DNA from: Aquimarina spongiae
Lineage (GTDB): Bacteria > Bacteroidota > Bacteroidia > Flavobacteriales > Flavobacteriaceae
Length of the DNA stretch: 42,500 nucleotides
Direction: 5' to 3'
Assembly: GCF_900141785.1 (NCBI RefSeq)
Contig: NZ_FQYP01000016.1
Coordinates: 1-42,500 of the forward strand
Position numbers and translations under genes: made by a program. The notes below the pieces were generated by a model. The model worked only from the letters and a program-made list of their open reading frames with translations. It made no database searches and had not been told where the DNA came from. This document shows, in pieces, positions 35,092-42,500 of the stretch; positions within the stretch are counted from its first letter, which is position 1; the number at the start of each line of letters is the position of its first letter.

Positions 35092-35099
35092 TATCTTTG
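35092..35099 (+). promoter_or_regulatory. Putative -7 box directly before the first kinase gene
   Basis: TATCTTTG matches TAnnTTTG and ends 3 bp before ATG 35103. If used, transcription would begin at or next to the start codon and the mRNA would be leaderless. No TTTG is found at the -33 position, so this may be chance. A small CCCTG-TTTT-CAGGG hairpin lies at 35055-35068. Confidence 0.35.
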
Positions 35100-35102
35100 T
35101 TT

Positions 35103-37268
35103 ATGACTAAATTCATCCTCCGATACGTTATCATTGGCATGTTTGGATGCATTCATTGGGTTTCAGGACAAAGTGATGCTAGTGGTCTTGGGAAAGTCCC
35201 AAAGGAAATCACCCTCCAAGAGCTTGAAGATCGATTAATCGATGAGGCATTCGAATGGTTTAATAATAAGGAGTATGACCGAGCTTACAAGAGAGCACAC
35301 GAACTTCGAAAATCTTTAAAAACAGAAAAGGCTGCCAGTAATAGCCTTTTACTCCTGGCGTATCATTTCAGAAATCAAACTCTGATCGACTCTTCAAACT
35401 TTTATGTAAAAGAAGCATTAAAGTATAACCATATTGGTACAGATTCTACAAAGGCCAAATTTCGATCTACTGCCTATAGCATTCTCGGAACTAATTATAA
35501 AAATCAAGGCCTGTTTGAGGAAGGCAGAAAATGGCATCTCAAAGGAATAGAAGAAGCCCAAAAATACAACGAAGAAAATTTACATTATACAAATACCCAT
35601 GGGCTAGCTTTAAATTATAGTGAAGCAGGAGAATATGGAAAAGCCTTGGAGCTATTCAAAGAGTGCATTACTTATGAAGATGATGAGGAAATCGTTTTTG
35701 GAAGTTATATCAATATTGGTATGATTTACTCTGGTCTGGAAGATTACGAAACAGCCGAAAAATATTTACAAAAAGGAAGAGAACTTAGTCAACAAAAAAA
35801 CAACCAAAGTGCACTTGCCGTCATATTGCTCAACCAAGGCGTGAATGCACAAACCCAAGGCCATCATGATCGAGCAATCGAATTGTATGAAGAAACTGTA
35901 GAAGTGAGTAGCAAAATCAATTTACGCCGTATAGAATTGATTGGAAGAATGAACATTGGAAGCGTGTTTTCGGAAATGGGGAACAATAAAGATGCAGAAT
36001 TGATCTACAGTCTTGCCTTGTATCATGCCAGAGAAATGGGTTTGTTTGATCAACAACTCAATATTCTTGACAATCTAAAAGAAATTGCTATTGATCAAGG
36101 AAATTATAAGAATGCACTCCACCATTTATCTAAATATTTTGAGGTAAAAGACTCTATAGTAAAACTACAAAAGGTCAAAGAAATTAATGAACTAGAGGTT
36201 CGTTACGAAACCTTAAAAAAGGAAAAGGAAATCAAAATATTAAAGATTCAAAATTCGAATAGAGATCTTAAAGTAAAGAACCAGCAAGAAGCGATCAAAA
36301 ACCTCAAACTAGAACAGGAAATCGAAAAAAAGGAGACCGAAAATCAGATTTTAGCTTTCGAAAATGCTTCAGAAAAAAGGGTGAATGAAATTAATTTATT
36401 AAAAAAGAATCAGGAACTTCAGGAATTGAATCTTGCTCGTCAAAAAACCATCAAGAATATCATTTTATATTCTTTCTTGATCATTCTTATTCCCATTATT
36501 GGTCTCCTGGCTATTTATTATCAAAAATTACAAACCCAGAGCGAATTGAACGTAAAAGAGAAAGAAGTAAATCAACAAAAGATTGCTTCTTTACTTAAAG
36601 ATCAGGAACTAGAAGTGATCAAAGCAAGCGTTGAAGGGCAGGATAAAGAAAGGAAAAGAATTGCACAAGAGTTACATGATAGTATTGGAGGTAATCTTGC
36701 TGCCATCAAACTACAATTGAATAGTCCCCAGGTTAAGGACAAATCTTATAGGAATGGAATAAATCATCAAATCGATGAAACCTACCAGCAGGTACGAAGT
36801 CTTTCTCATAATTTGATTCCCAAAAAATTTAAGAAAAATAACTTTTGTGATGTTATTGAAGAATACCTTAGCAAAATTAGTAATGCAAGTAACATCGAAT
36901 TGTCTATTGCAGTGTACCCTAGAAAAGAAATTGATCACCTTAGTGAAAAGCTTCATGTAGAAATTTTTAAAATTATTCAAGAGTTGATCACTAACACTAT
37001 TAAACATGCCCAAGCATCCCAGGTAGAATTACACATTAATTTGGGGGAAAATTACGATTTGAATATTATTTTTGAAGATAATGGAGTTGGGTTCAATACT
37101 GAAAAGCAAAAAAATGGATTAGGCTTTTCTAATATAAAAAGCAGATTAAAGGACATATCTGGAATTTTATATATTGATTCCAGACCAAATAGAGGTACCG
37201 TTATTAACATTGAAATCCAAACACAATCCAGTCAAAAAAAGCAAGAACAAAAACTAGTAAACCCCTGA
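35103..37268 (+). CDS. TPR-coiled-coil sensor histidine kinase (HisKA_3 type), first paralogue
   Basis: The 721-residue kinase has a signal peptide (MTKFILRYVIIGMFGCIHWV, cut after SGQ), a periplasmic TPR array to about residue 350, and a long charged coiled coil (about 355-450). One membrane helix follows (about 451-473), then a HisKA_3 dimerisation domain with phospho-acceptor H525 in KERKRIAQELHDSIGG. The HATPase domain has the N-box ELITNTIKHA (N631), DNGVGF (659-664) and NGLGFSNIKSRL. This is the layout of Bacteroidota NarL-type kinases sensing through TPRs. I use ATG 35103; an earlier TTG is inside a -7 box. It overlaps the second kinase by 4 bp if that gene starts at CTG. Confidence 0.93.
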   Translation: MTKFILRYVIIGMFGCIHWVSGQSDASGLGKVPKEITLQELEDRLIDEAFEWFNNKEYDRAYKRAHELRKSLKTEKAASNSLLLLAYHFRNQTLIDSSNFYVKEALKYNHIGTDSTKAKFRSTAYSILGTNYKNQGLFEEGRKWHLKGIEEAQKYNEENLHYTNTHGLALNYSEAGEYGKALELFKECITYEDDEEIVFGSYINIGMIYSGLEDYETAEKYLQKGRELSQQKNNQSALAVILLNQGVNAQTQGHHDRAIELYEETVEVSSKINLRRIELIGRMNIGSVFSEMGNNKDAELIYSLALYHAREMGLFDQQLNILDNLKEIAIDQGNYKNALHHLSKYFEVKDSIVKLQKVKEINELEVRYETLKKEKEIKILKIQNSNRDLKVKNQQEAIKNLKLEQEIEKKETENQILAFENASEKRVNEINLLKKNQELQELNLARQKTIKNIILYSFLIILIPIIGLLAIYYQKLQTQSELNVKEKEVNQQKIASLLKDQELEVIKASVEGQDKERKRIAQELHDSIGGNLAAIKLQLNSPQVKDKSYRNGINHQIDETYQQVRSLSHNLIPKKFKKNNFCDVIEEYLSKISNASNIELSIAVYPRKEIDHLSEKLHVEIFKIIQELITNTIKHAQASQVELHINLGENYDLNIIFEDNGVGFNTEKQKNGLGFSNIKSRLKDISGILYIDSRPNRGTVINIEIQTQSSQKKQEQKLVNP

Positions 37269-39472
37269 AAACACTTACCAACCACATCCTATTTTCTAGA
37301 ACTCAATTCAATGTTGCAATCGGAGTTATTTTACTTATTTTTTTAGGTCTTTCTACCGAAGTTAGCGCCCAAATGGATAGCAAAGACAAAGCTTCTAACT
37401 ATTATAACAAAAAAGAAGAAAGAACAATTGTTAAAAAGTTGCAAGCCTTAACGAATAGTACAATTAATGGGGTAAACAACAAAAAAGTGTATCAGGAAAT
37501 CAACAGTCACTTTACTTCAAAAAAAGTAAGGAGTACCAGGTTTAAAGCCGATTTACATCTCATACTAACCGCTTATTTCAATAAAAGATCCGAAATTGAT
37601 TCCTCTATTTATCACGCTAAAAGAGTATTAGCCTTAAAAGATTTTGAAAACGATACTCTCAGGAGTAACATTTACGGATTGGCGTATCACTGGTTAGGGA
37701 GTATCAATGGATCAATAGGTCTTAATAGCAAAGCAAAAAAGTGGTACCTAAAAGGTATTGAAATATCTCAAAAATATGATGACAAGCGTATTTATTATGT
37801 CAATGCTTTTGGCCTTGCCAACAGAATTACGAACTCTTCCAATAAGCTAGAAGAATTAGATACCGCTTTAGATCTCTATAAAAAATGCAGCGAGTATAAA
37901 GAACATAAAGAAATGGTTTTTGGATGTCTTGTCAATATCGCCAATATTTACGGATATAGAGAAAACTACCTTGAGTCTATTAATTACCTCGAACAGGCAC
38001 TAGAAATATGCCGAAAAAATAATAGAAAAAGTTGTATTGGAACCATCTCGTTCAATCTGGCGGTCAACTACAAAAAGATAGACAAACTAAATCAGGCATT
38101 AACATTCGTAAGCGAGTCTATTGAAATAGCAGAAAATAATGGTTTCCAGAGAATGGAGGTAATGGCCAAGCTCGAAAAAGGTCGCATCCTAAGCCTACTA
38201 GCCAAATATGAGGAAGGCGAAAAATTGATCTTTGAGGCTTTGGAAAAAGCGAAAGCATTAAATTTATTAGAGAATCAAAAAACAATCTACTACCGGTTAC
38301 GAGAAATTGCAATCCTACAAAATGACTATAAAAAAGCACTCAATTACAGCGACCAGTACACCGAAATCTTAGATTCCATAAGAACATTGGACAAAGACAA
38401 AGAAGTAAATGAATTGGAAGTAAAATACAAGACACTTCAAAAAGAAAGAGAAATAAAAATCCTGAAGGTAGAAAATACTAATCGTGAGCTAAAATTAAAA
38501 AATCAGGAAGAAGCGATTAAGAATTTAAAACTCGAAAAAGAAATTGAAAAAAAGGAGAACGAGAATCAAATTCTTGCTTTTCAAAATGTTTCAGAAAAAA
38601 GAGTTAATGAGATTAGTTTATTAAAAAAAGATCAAGAACTACAAGAGTTAAATCTTGCTCGTCAAAAAACAATCAAAAATATTATTTTGTATTCTTTTTT
38701 GATCATTCTCATTCCTATCATTGGTTTGTTGGCGATCTACTATCAGAAATTGCAAACCCAAAGCAAATTAAATGTGAAAGAAAAAGAAGTGAATCAACAA
38801 AAGATTACTTCCTTACTAAAAGATCAGGAATTAGAAGTAATTAAAGCCAGTGTCGAAGGACAGGACAAAGAAAGGAAAAGAATTGCACAAGAACTACATG
38901 ATAGTATAGGAGGTAATCTTGCCGCGATCAAGTTACAATTGAATAGTCCTGAAATTAAAGACAAACACCTAATTGGCACTATCAACCATCAAATAGACGA
39001 AACTTACCAGCAAGTAAGAAACTTATCTCATAACCTCATCCCAAAACGATTTGGAAAAAATAAGTTTTGTGATGTTCTGGAAGAATACCTGGATAAAATT
39101 GGATCCTCTAGTAGCATTACTCCACATTTTTCTTTACATCCCAGAAAAGAAATTGATCTTCTAAATGAAGAATTACAAATTGAAATCTTTATGATTATTC
39201 AAGAACTTATTACCAATACCATTAAACATGCAGAAGCCAGCAGTATTGAATTGCATATCAATATGGCAAAAGAAGATACTGTAAATATTATTTTTGAGGA
39301 TAATGGAGTTGGGTTTGATATTCAAAAGATTGCCGAGGGATTAGGATTTGTCAATATAAAAAGTAGATTAGAAAAAGTCTATGGATCCTTAATTATTGAC
39401 TCTAGAAAAGGCAGGGGGACTATTATCAATATTGAAATTAACAATCTCAAACCAACCACTTATGAAATATAA
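37265..39472 (+). CDS. TPR-coiled-coil sensor histidine kinase, second paralogue, probable CTG start
   Basis: The layout is the same as its upstream neighbour: TPR array, coiled coil, membrane helix, HisKA_3 with phospho-acceptor His in AQELHDSIGG, and HATPase with ELITNTIKHA, DNGVGF and GLGFVNIKSRL. The first ATG (37373) gives 699 residues and no signal peptide. The frame stays open upstream, however, and encodes KTLTNHILFSRTQ, then FNVAIGVILLIFLGLSTEVSAQ, ending just before that ATG. This is a textbook signal peptide. The only start-like codon ahead of it is CTG 37265, which overlaps the stop of the first kinase as CTGA. That gives 735 residues, close to the paralogue's 721. No ATG, GTG or TTG precedes the signal peptide in frame. 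The kinase call is firm; the start is inferred. Confidence 0.88.
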   Translation: MKTLTNHILFSRTQFNVAIGVILLIFLGLSTEVSAQMDSKDKASNYYNKKEERTIVKKLQALTNSTINGVNNKKVYQEINSHFTSKKVRSTRFKADLHLILTAYFNKRSEIDSSIYHAKRVLALKDFENDTLRSNIYGLAYHWLGSINGSIGLNSKAKKWYLKGIEISQKYDDKRIYYVNAFGLANRITNSSNKLEELDTALDLYKKCSEYKEHKEMVFGCLVNIANIYGYRENYLESINYLEQALEICRKNNRKSCIGTISFNLAVNYKKIDKLNQALTFVSESIEIAENNGFQRMEVMAKLEKGRILSLLAKYEEGEKLIFEALEKAKALNLLENQKTIYYRLREIAILQNDYKKALNYSDQYTEILDSIRTLDKDKEVNELEVKYKTLQKEREIKILKVENTNRELKLKNQEEAIKNLKLEKEIEKKENENQILAFQNVSEKRVNEISLLKKDQELQELNLARQKTIKNIILYSFLIILIPIIGLLAIYYQKLQTQSKLNVKEKEVNQQKITSLLKDQELEVIKASVEGQDKERKRIAQELHDSIGGNLAAIKLQLNSPEIKDKHLIGTINHQIDETYQQVRNLSHNLIPKRFGKNKFCDVLEEYLDKIGSSSSITPHFSLHPRKEIDLLNEELQIEIFMIIQELITNTIKHAEASSIELHINMAKEDTVNIIFEDNGVGFDIQKIAEGLGFVNIKSRLEKVYGSLIIDSRKGRGTIINIEINNLKPTTYEI

Positions 39473-40106
39473 TTTGATTATTGTTGACGACCATAAAATG
39501 TTTTTGGACGGCTTATTAAGCATTCTTAATTCTGAAAATGATTACAATGTTTTGTTATCCAGTAAAGATGGTTCGCATATCGCTAAATACCTGGAAATTA
39601 ATCCCGATGAGAAAATTGACCTCATTATTACCGATATATCCATGCCGCAACTGGATGGGATTTCTTTAAACAAGATCATTAAAGAGAAAAATCAACATAT
39701 TAAAACCTTGGTGGTAAGTATGCATAGTGATGTTGAAATGATCGATGATCTCATCGAGAATGATGTTGACGGATACGTGCCCAAAAACGCAGAAAAAGAA
39801 GAGCTTCTTAAAGCAATCCAAACCATTCTGCAAGGAGAAAAATATTTTTCTAAAGAAATAAAAGATATTTATCTTCAAAACAAACTGTCCAACAAGAAGA
39901 AAGAAAGTGTAAAATTAACACAACGGGAAGTCGAAGTAATCACCCTGATCGCTCAAGAGTTTACCACACAAGAAATTGCAGATCAATTGTTTTTAAGCAA
40001 GCATACTGTTGAGAGTTACCGAAAAAATCTAATGAGTAAACTGAATGTAAGGAACGTTGCTGGGTTGACAAAATATGCACTCAAAATGAAATATATAGAG
40101 CACTAA
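39462..40106 (+). CDS. LuxR/NarL-type response regulator
   Basis: The 214-residue regulator has a receiver domain with the acidic pair D9-D10 (IIVDDHKMF), phospho-acceptor D58 (IITDISMPQLDG), S86 and K108 (YVPKNAEKEE). A LuxR helix-turn-helix follows at about 150-214 (LTQREVEVITLIAQEFTTQE, then IADQLFLSKHTVESYRKNLM). It is the obvious partner of the HisKA_3 kinases. ATG 39462 overlaps the second kinase by 11 bp, so translation is probably coupled; a TTG at 39396 in the same frame is rejected. Targets are unknown. Confidence 0.95.
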   Translation: MKYNLIIVDDHKMFLDGLLSILNSENDYNVLLSSKDGSHIAKYLEINPDEKIDLIITDISMPQLDGISLNKIIKEKNQHIKTLVVSMHSDVEMIDDLIENDVDGYVPKNAEKEELLKAIQTILQGEKYFSKEIKDIYLQNKLSNKKKESVKLTQREVEVITLIAQEFTTQEIADQLFLSKHTVESYRKNLMSKLNVRNVAGLTKYALKMKYIEH

Positions 40107-40114
40107 AATCTAAT

Positions 40115-40140
40115 GTTGGCCTTCTTAATTGGAGGCCAAC
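40115..40140. terminator. Hairpin between convergent response regulator and PorP/SprF genes
   Basis: An 8-bp perfect stem (GTTGGCCT at 40115-40122 with AGGCCAAC at 40133-40140) with a 10-nt loop. It starts 9 bp after the response regulator stop and overlaps the last codons of the PorP/SprF gene. A short T tract follows on the + strand (TATTTTTG), so it mainly serves the signalling operon. Confidence 0.6.
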
Positions 40141-41060
40141 CCTCTATTTTTGAAACCTGTTCCCAAACGATAACTTAAAATAATACCATGTGTAGTTTGT
40201 ACAGGAGCATCTCTTAGCATTTGATTGTAGTTATAAATCAAACGCAAGTGATCTGAAAGGTATAACCCCGCCAAAAGATTAATCGATGAATTTGTGCGGT
40301 ACCCTGCTCCTACTTCTATCTTATTTTTATAGCTAACAATGGTATTAAAATCAAATTGAGCGGGAGCACCAGAAACATATTTGGATAAAATACTGGGGTT
40401 GATCATTATTTCTTCAAATCGTGAAGCAAAAAAACGATACCCGGCATACAGGTAGTAAGGAATTTCAAGATTGATATTATCCTCCGTAGACCATGCATCC
40501 CCTAATAGATTTGGCGCAGAAAACCCTACATACATTTTATTTCTATTATACAAAATCCCTACTCCCAAGGTAGGTAAGGTAGTATTGATATTGTTGGCAA
40601 AATTAGGATCATTTTGTATCCCTAACTCTAATAAGTTTTCATCATAGATCATCGCGCCAGCGGTAATCCCAAAAGACAAAACATGAGGATTATACGACCA
40701 CCATCGTGCGCGATTATAGTTATGATCAAAAATTAATTTATACGCATATGCAGCAAATATATTGGTAGCAGTAGTCACCCCTACCTGATCACTAAAAACT
40801 CCTGCGCCAAATCCCATTTTTTCGGATCGCAAAGGTGAATTGAACAATACACCTATATTTCTTGGACTCCCTTCTATCGAATTTACATACCCTCTATTAC
40901 TGAGTGTAAATTCTGAATTTTGGTGAAAACCAGCATGTGCAGGATTAATGATCACTGTATTGTAATTATAATTGGCAAACACAGGAGTTTGTTGAGCAAA
41001 CATAGTGCTCCAACTCATCAACAATACCACTAGGGTTATGAATGTATAGTTCTTTTTCAT
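40125..41060 (-). CDS. PorP/SprF family T9SS outer-membrane protein
   Basis: The 311-residue protein has a signal peptide (ITLVVLLMSWSTMFAQ, about 22 residues) and the PorP/SprF pattern: QTPVFANYNYNTVIINPAHA near the mature N-terminus, then amphipathic strands typical of an outer-membrane barrel, ending GIILSYRLGTGF. SprF-like proteins are required for export of the type B T9SS substrate encoded next to them; here that gene ends 3 bp upstream. The pair is presumably one transcript and one functional unit. Confidence 0.93.
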   Translation of the reverse strand: MKKNYTFITLVVLLMSWSTMFAQQTPVFANYNYNTVIINPAHAGFHQNSEFTLSNRGYVNSIEGSPRNIGVLFNSPLRSEKMGFGAGVFSDQVGVTTATNIFAAYAYKLIFDHNYNRARWWSYNPHVLSFGITAGAMIYDENLLELGIQNDPNFANNINTTLPTLGVGILYNRNKMYVGFSAPNLLGDAWSTEDNINLEIPYYLYAGYRFFASRFEEIMINPSILSKYVSGAPAQFDFNTIVSYKNKIEVGAGYRTNSSINLLAGLYLSDHLRLIYNYNQMLRDAPVQTTHGIILSYRLGTGFKNRGLASN

Positions 41061-41063
41061 GAA

Positions 41064-42500
41064 TTAACGTTTTAAAACAAGGAAACCTTCTGTTTTCCTT
41101 AAGGAGTTTGGGCCACTAGTTCTAATTTTGAAGAAATAGGTTCCCTCGGGGAGTTGATCTCCTCCAAGACTTCGTTTTCGATTAGCAATTCCTCTAAATA
41201 CTCTTGAAGTGTTGTTATATCCTTCTATTTCGAAGACCAAATCTCCCCACCTATTAAAGATGGACACACTGTTATTTGGATAGTTCTCTATAGTATCGAT
41301 CTCCCAAAACTCATTGATTCCGTCCCCATCTGGAGAGAATCCATATCTTGTTTCATCTTCTTCTTGTGGTGTTACAAACACTATAACCTCATCTACAGCG
41401 ACGCATCCGTCTTCACTGGTAAACTCCACCAAATATGTAGTAGTAATAGAAGGGCTTGCTATGGGATTAGAAGTAGTAGTATCACTCAATCCAATTGAAG
41501 GAGACCAAACAAAACTTCCTGTGGTCGATGCTGTGGCATCCAACTGGATTTCCTCACCCTCTGTAATGCGCTCATCCTCCCCGGCATCAATGGTACAAGT
41601 CGGAAGAGGATTGTCTATGACGGTTACCTCAAAACTACATTGACTCGTATTTCCTGCATTATCGGTTAACACAAATGTATTAATAGTAGTTCCTATAGGG
41701 AACTCTGCTCCTGATGGTAACCCTGTTAACTGTACTATGGAGTTTACTCCGCAGTTATCGTTTACGATGGGATCCGAATACACTACCGTAGCAAAAGTGC
41801 TATTGGCATCTGCATTTTGTGTGATATTTGCAGGACAATTGATATTAGGATCCGTACCATCATTAATGGTAATTATTTGGGTCACATTGATGCTGTTACC
41901 TGCAGCATCGGTAACACTATAGGTTCTAGTAATCACTTCCGGATTGCTGTTTCCATCACTCACGTCATTCACAAAAGCAATCGTAGGCGTACCACAATTA
42001 TCGGTATGATCAGTTATTATTGTAATATCAGGTGCTGGTGCACTACACTGTGCATTAATTGGTGGTAGGTTACTTGCGGTAGGAAGAATATTGTCGTTAA
42101 GGGTTATTGTTTGAGTCACGTTAATACTATTCTCTGCAGCATCGGTAACGCTATAGGTTCTTGTGATTATTCCCGGACTTGTTATTACGTCACTTACAAA
42201 AGCAACATTGGGAGTACTACAGTTATCTGCCTCGTCTGTAACCACTGTAATGTCTGGCATAGGTGCGCTACATTGAGCACTAATCGATGATGGATTACTT
42301 GCCGTTGGGAACGTTGTATCGTTAATAGTGATTGTTTGGCTCACATTGATACTGTTCCCCGCAGCATCAGTAACACTATAGATTCTTGTGATCACTTCTG
42401 GGTTGCTGTTGCCATCACTTATATCTTCTACAAATGCCACAACAGGAGAGCTACTACAGTTATCTGCCTCGTCTGTAACCACTGTAATGTCTGGCATAGG
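41064..42500 (-). CDS. Giant secreted repeat protein with T9SS type B C-terminal domain, partial (N-terminus beyond right edge)
   Basis: The frame is open through the right edge, so only the C-terminal 478 or so residues are seen. Three units of a 75-79-residue immunoglobulin-like (HYR-type) repeat come first, each with QCSAPxPDI, TDxxDNC, ITRxYSVTDAAxNSINV and ITIND. A more typical HYR domain follows (INCPANITQNADANSTFATV), then a PKD-like segment (ASTTGSFVWSPSIGLSD). The end is a gliding-motility-associated type B sorting domain (YGFSPDGDGINEFWEIDTIE, SIFNRWGDLVFE, LPEGTYFFKI, GFLVLKR). Such proteins are exported by T9SS to the surface as adhesins or matrix proteins. The PorP/SprF partner follows after 3 bp. 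Confidence 0.93.
   Translation of the reverse strand, partial: PMPDITVVTDEADNCSSSPVVAFVEDISDGNSNPEVITRIYSVTDAAGNSINVSQTITINDTTFPTASNPSSISAQCSAPMPDITVVTDEADNCSTPNVAFVSDVITSPGIITRTYSVTDAAENSINVTQTITLNDNILPTASNLPPINAQCSAPAPDITIITDHTDNCGTPTIAFVNDVSDGNSNPEVITRTYSVTDAAGNSINVTQIITINDGTDPNINCPANITQNADANSTFATVVYSDPIVNDNCGVNSIVQLTGLPSGAEFPIGTTINTFVLTDNAGNTSQCSFEVTVIDNPLPTCTIDAGEDERITEGEEIQLDATASTTGSFVWSPSIGLSDTTTSNPIASPSITTTYLVEFTSEDGCVAVDEVIVFVTPQEEDETRYGFSPDGDGINEFWEIDTIENYPNNSVSIFNRWGDLVFEIEGYNNTSRVFRGIANRKRSLGGDQLPEGTYFFKIRTSGPNSLRKTEGFLVLKR
41802..42500 (-). repeat. Tandem 225-237-bp coding repeats
   Basis: Three units encode the HYR-type repeat: about 42261-42500 (237-bp period, cut by the edge), 42036-42260 and about 41802-42035. 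Between the first two, 49 nt are identical (42215-42263 and 42452-42500), which points to recent unit duplication or exchange. More units probably lie beyond the edge. Confidence 0.85.

Noticed and set aside
36418..38957. Recent gene conversion as the cause of the nearly identical kinase cores
   Set aside because: Synonymous positions differ in nearly half of the codons I compared, which conversion would have erased.
37373..39472. Second kinase as a pseudogene or truncated copy
   Set aside because: All kinase motifs are intact, the frame is open into a complete signal peptide upstream, and the overlap with both neighbours argues for a working operon gene.

Overview
The window looks like chromosomal core DNA of a marine Flavobacteriaceae-type Bacteroidota, possibly an Aquimarina relative; that genus guess rests on protein style only. 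The evidence is AT-rich DNA, promoters of the TTTG-N18/19-TAnnTTTG type, almost no Shine-Dalgarno sequences, type IX secretion (T9SS) genes, a DUF3467 gene beside rpoC, and tuf/secE/nusG/ribosomal/rpo genes in the flavobacterial order. I see no phage, insertion sequence, CRISPR array or rRNA.

Layout. 1-2414 (-) is the N-terminal two-thirds or more of a secreted thrombospondin-type-3 repeat protein that runs off the left edge. 2968-4554 (+) is prfC. 4703-20137 (-) is a translation/transcription block. In transcription order it runs rpsU, xerC, raiA, tRNA-Thr(TGT), tRNA-Tyr, tRNA-Gly, tRNA-Thr(GGT), tuf, tRNA-Trp, secE, nusG, rplK, rplA, rplJ, rplL, rpoB, rpoC, DUF3467. 20336-21712 is an alpha-amylase lipoprotein with two LacI-type operator candidates. 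21930-28429 (-) holds an acyl-CoA dehydrogenase, a helix-hairpin-helix protein behind an alanine symporter, and a DUF2851/PspC/K+ channel operon. 28616-29470 (+) is a membrane thioredoxin-fold protein. 29798-33656 (-) holds an AraC-type regulator, a cystathionine beta-synthase and a LolC/E-type permease. The permease is divergent from a NamZ-type exo-muramidase (+). 35103-40106 (+) is a three-gene signalling operon: two tandem TPR-coiled-coil histidine kinases and a LuxR-type response regulator. 40125-42500 (-) is a PorP/SprF-like protein behind a T9SS type B substrate with repeats that runs off the right edge.

How the parts work together. The central block supplies RNA polymerase, NusG, SecE, EF-Tu and tRNAs from one strong promoter. 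It sits just behind ribosome-associated genes, including rpsU, which carries a 12-nt Shine-Dalgarno sequence in a genome that otherwise hardly uses them. The signalling operon converges on a T9SS substrate/PorP pair.

The most notable observations are: (1) the second kinase appears to start at a CTG codon overlapping the stop of the first kinase, which restores a full signal peptide; (2) the two kinases keep a nearly invariant 106-residue coiled-coil/membrane/dimerisation core while their DNA and TPR sensors have diverged; (3) the rpsU Shine-Dalgarno; (4) terminator-like hairpins that run into the start of the next gene at xerC and the HhH gene; (5) hairpins at several junctions of the rpo operon; and (6) an intrinsic terminator directly after the tRNA-tuf-rpo promoter.
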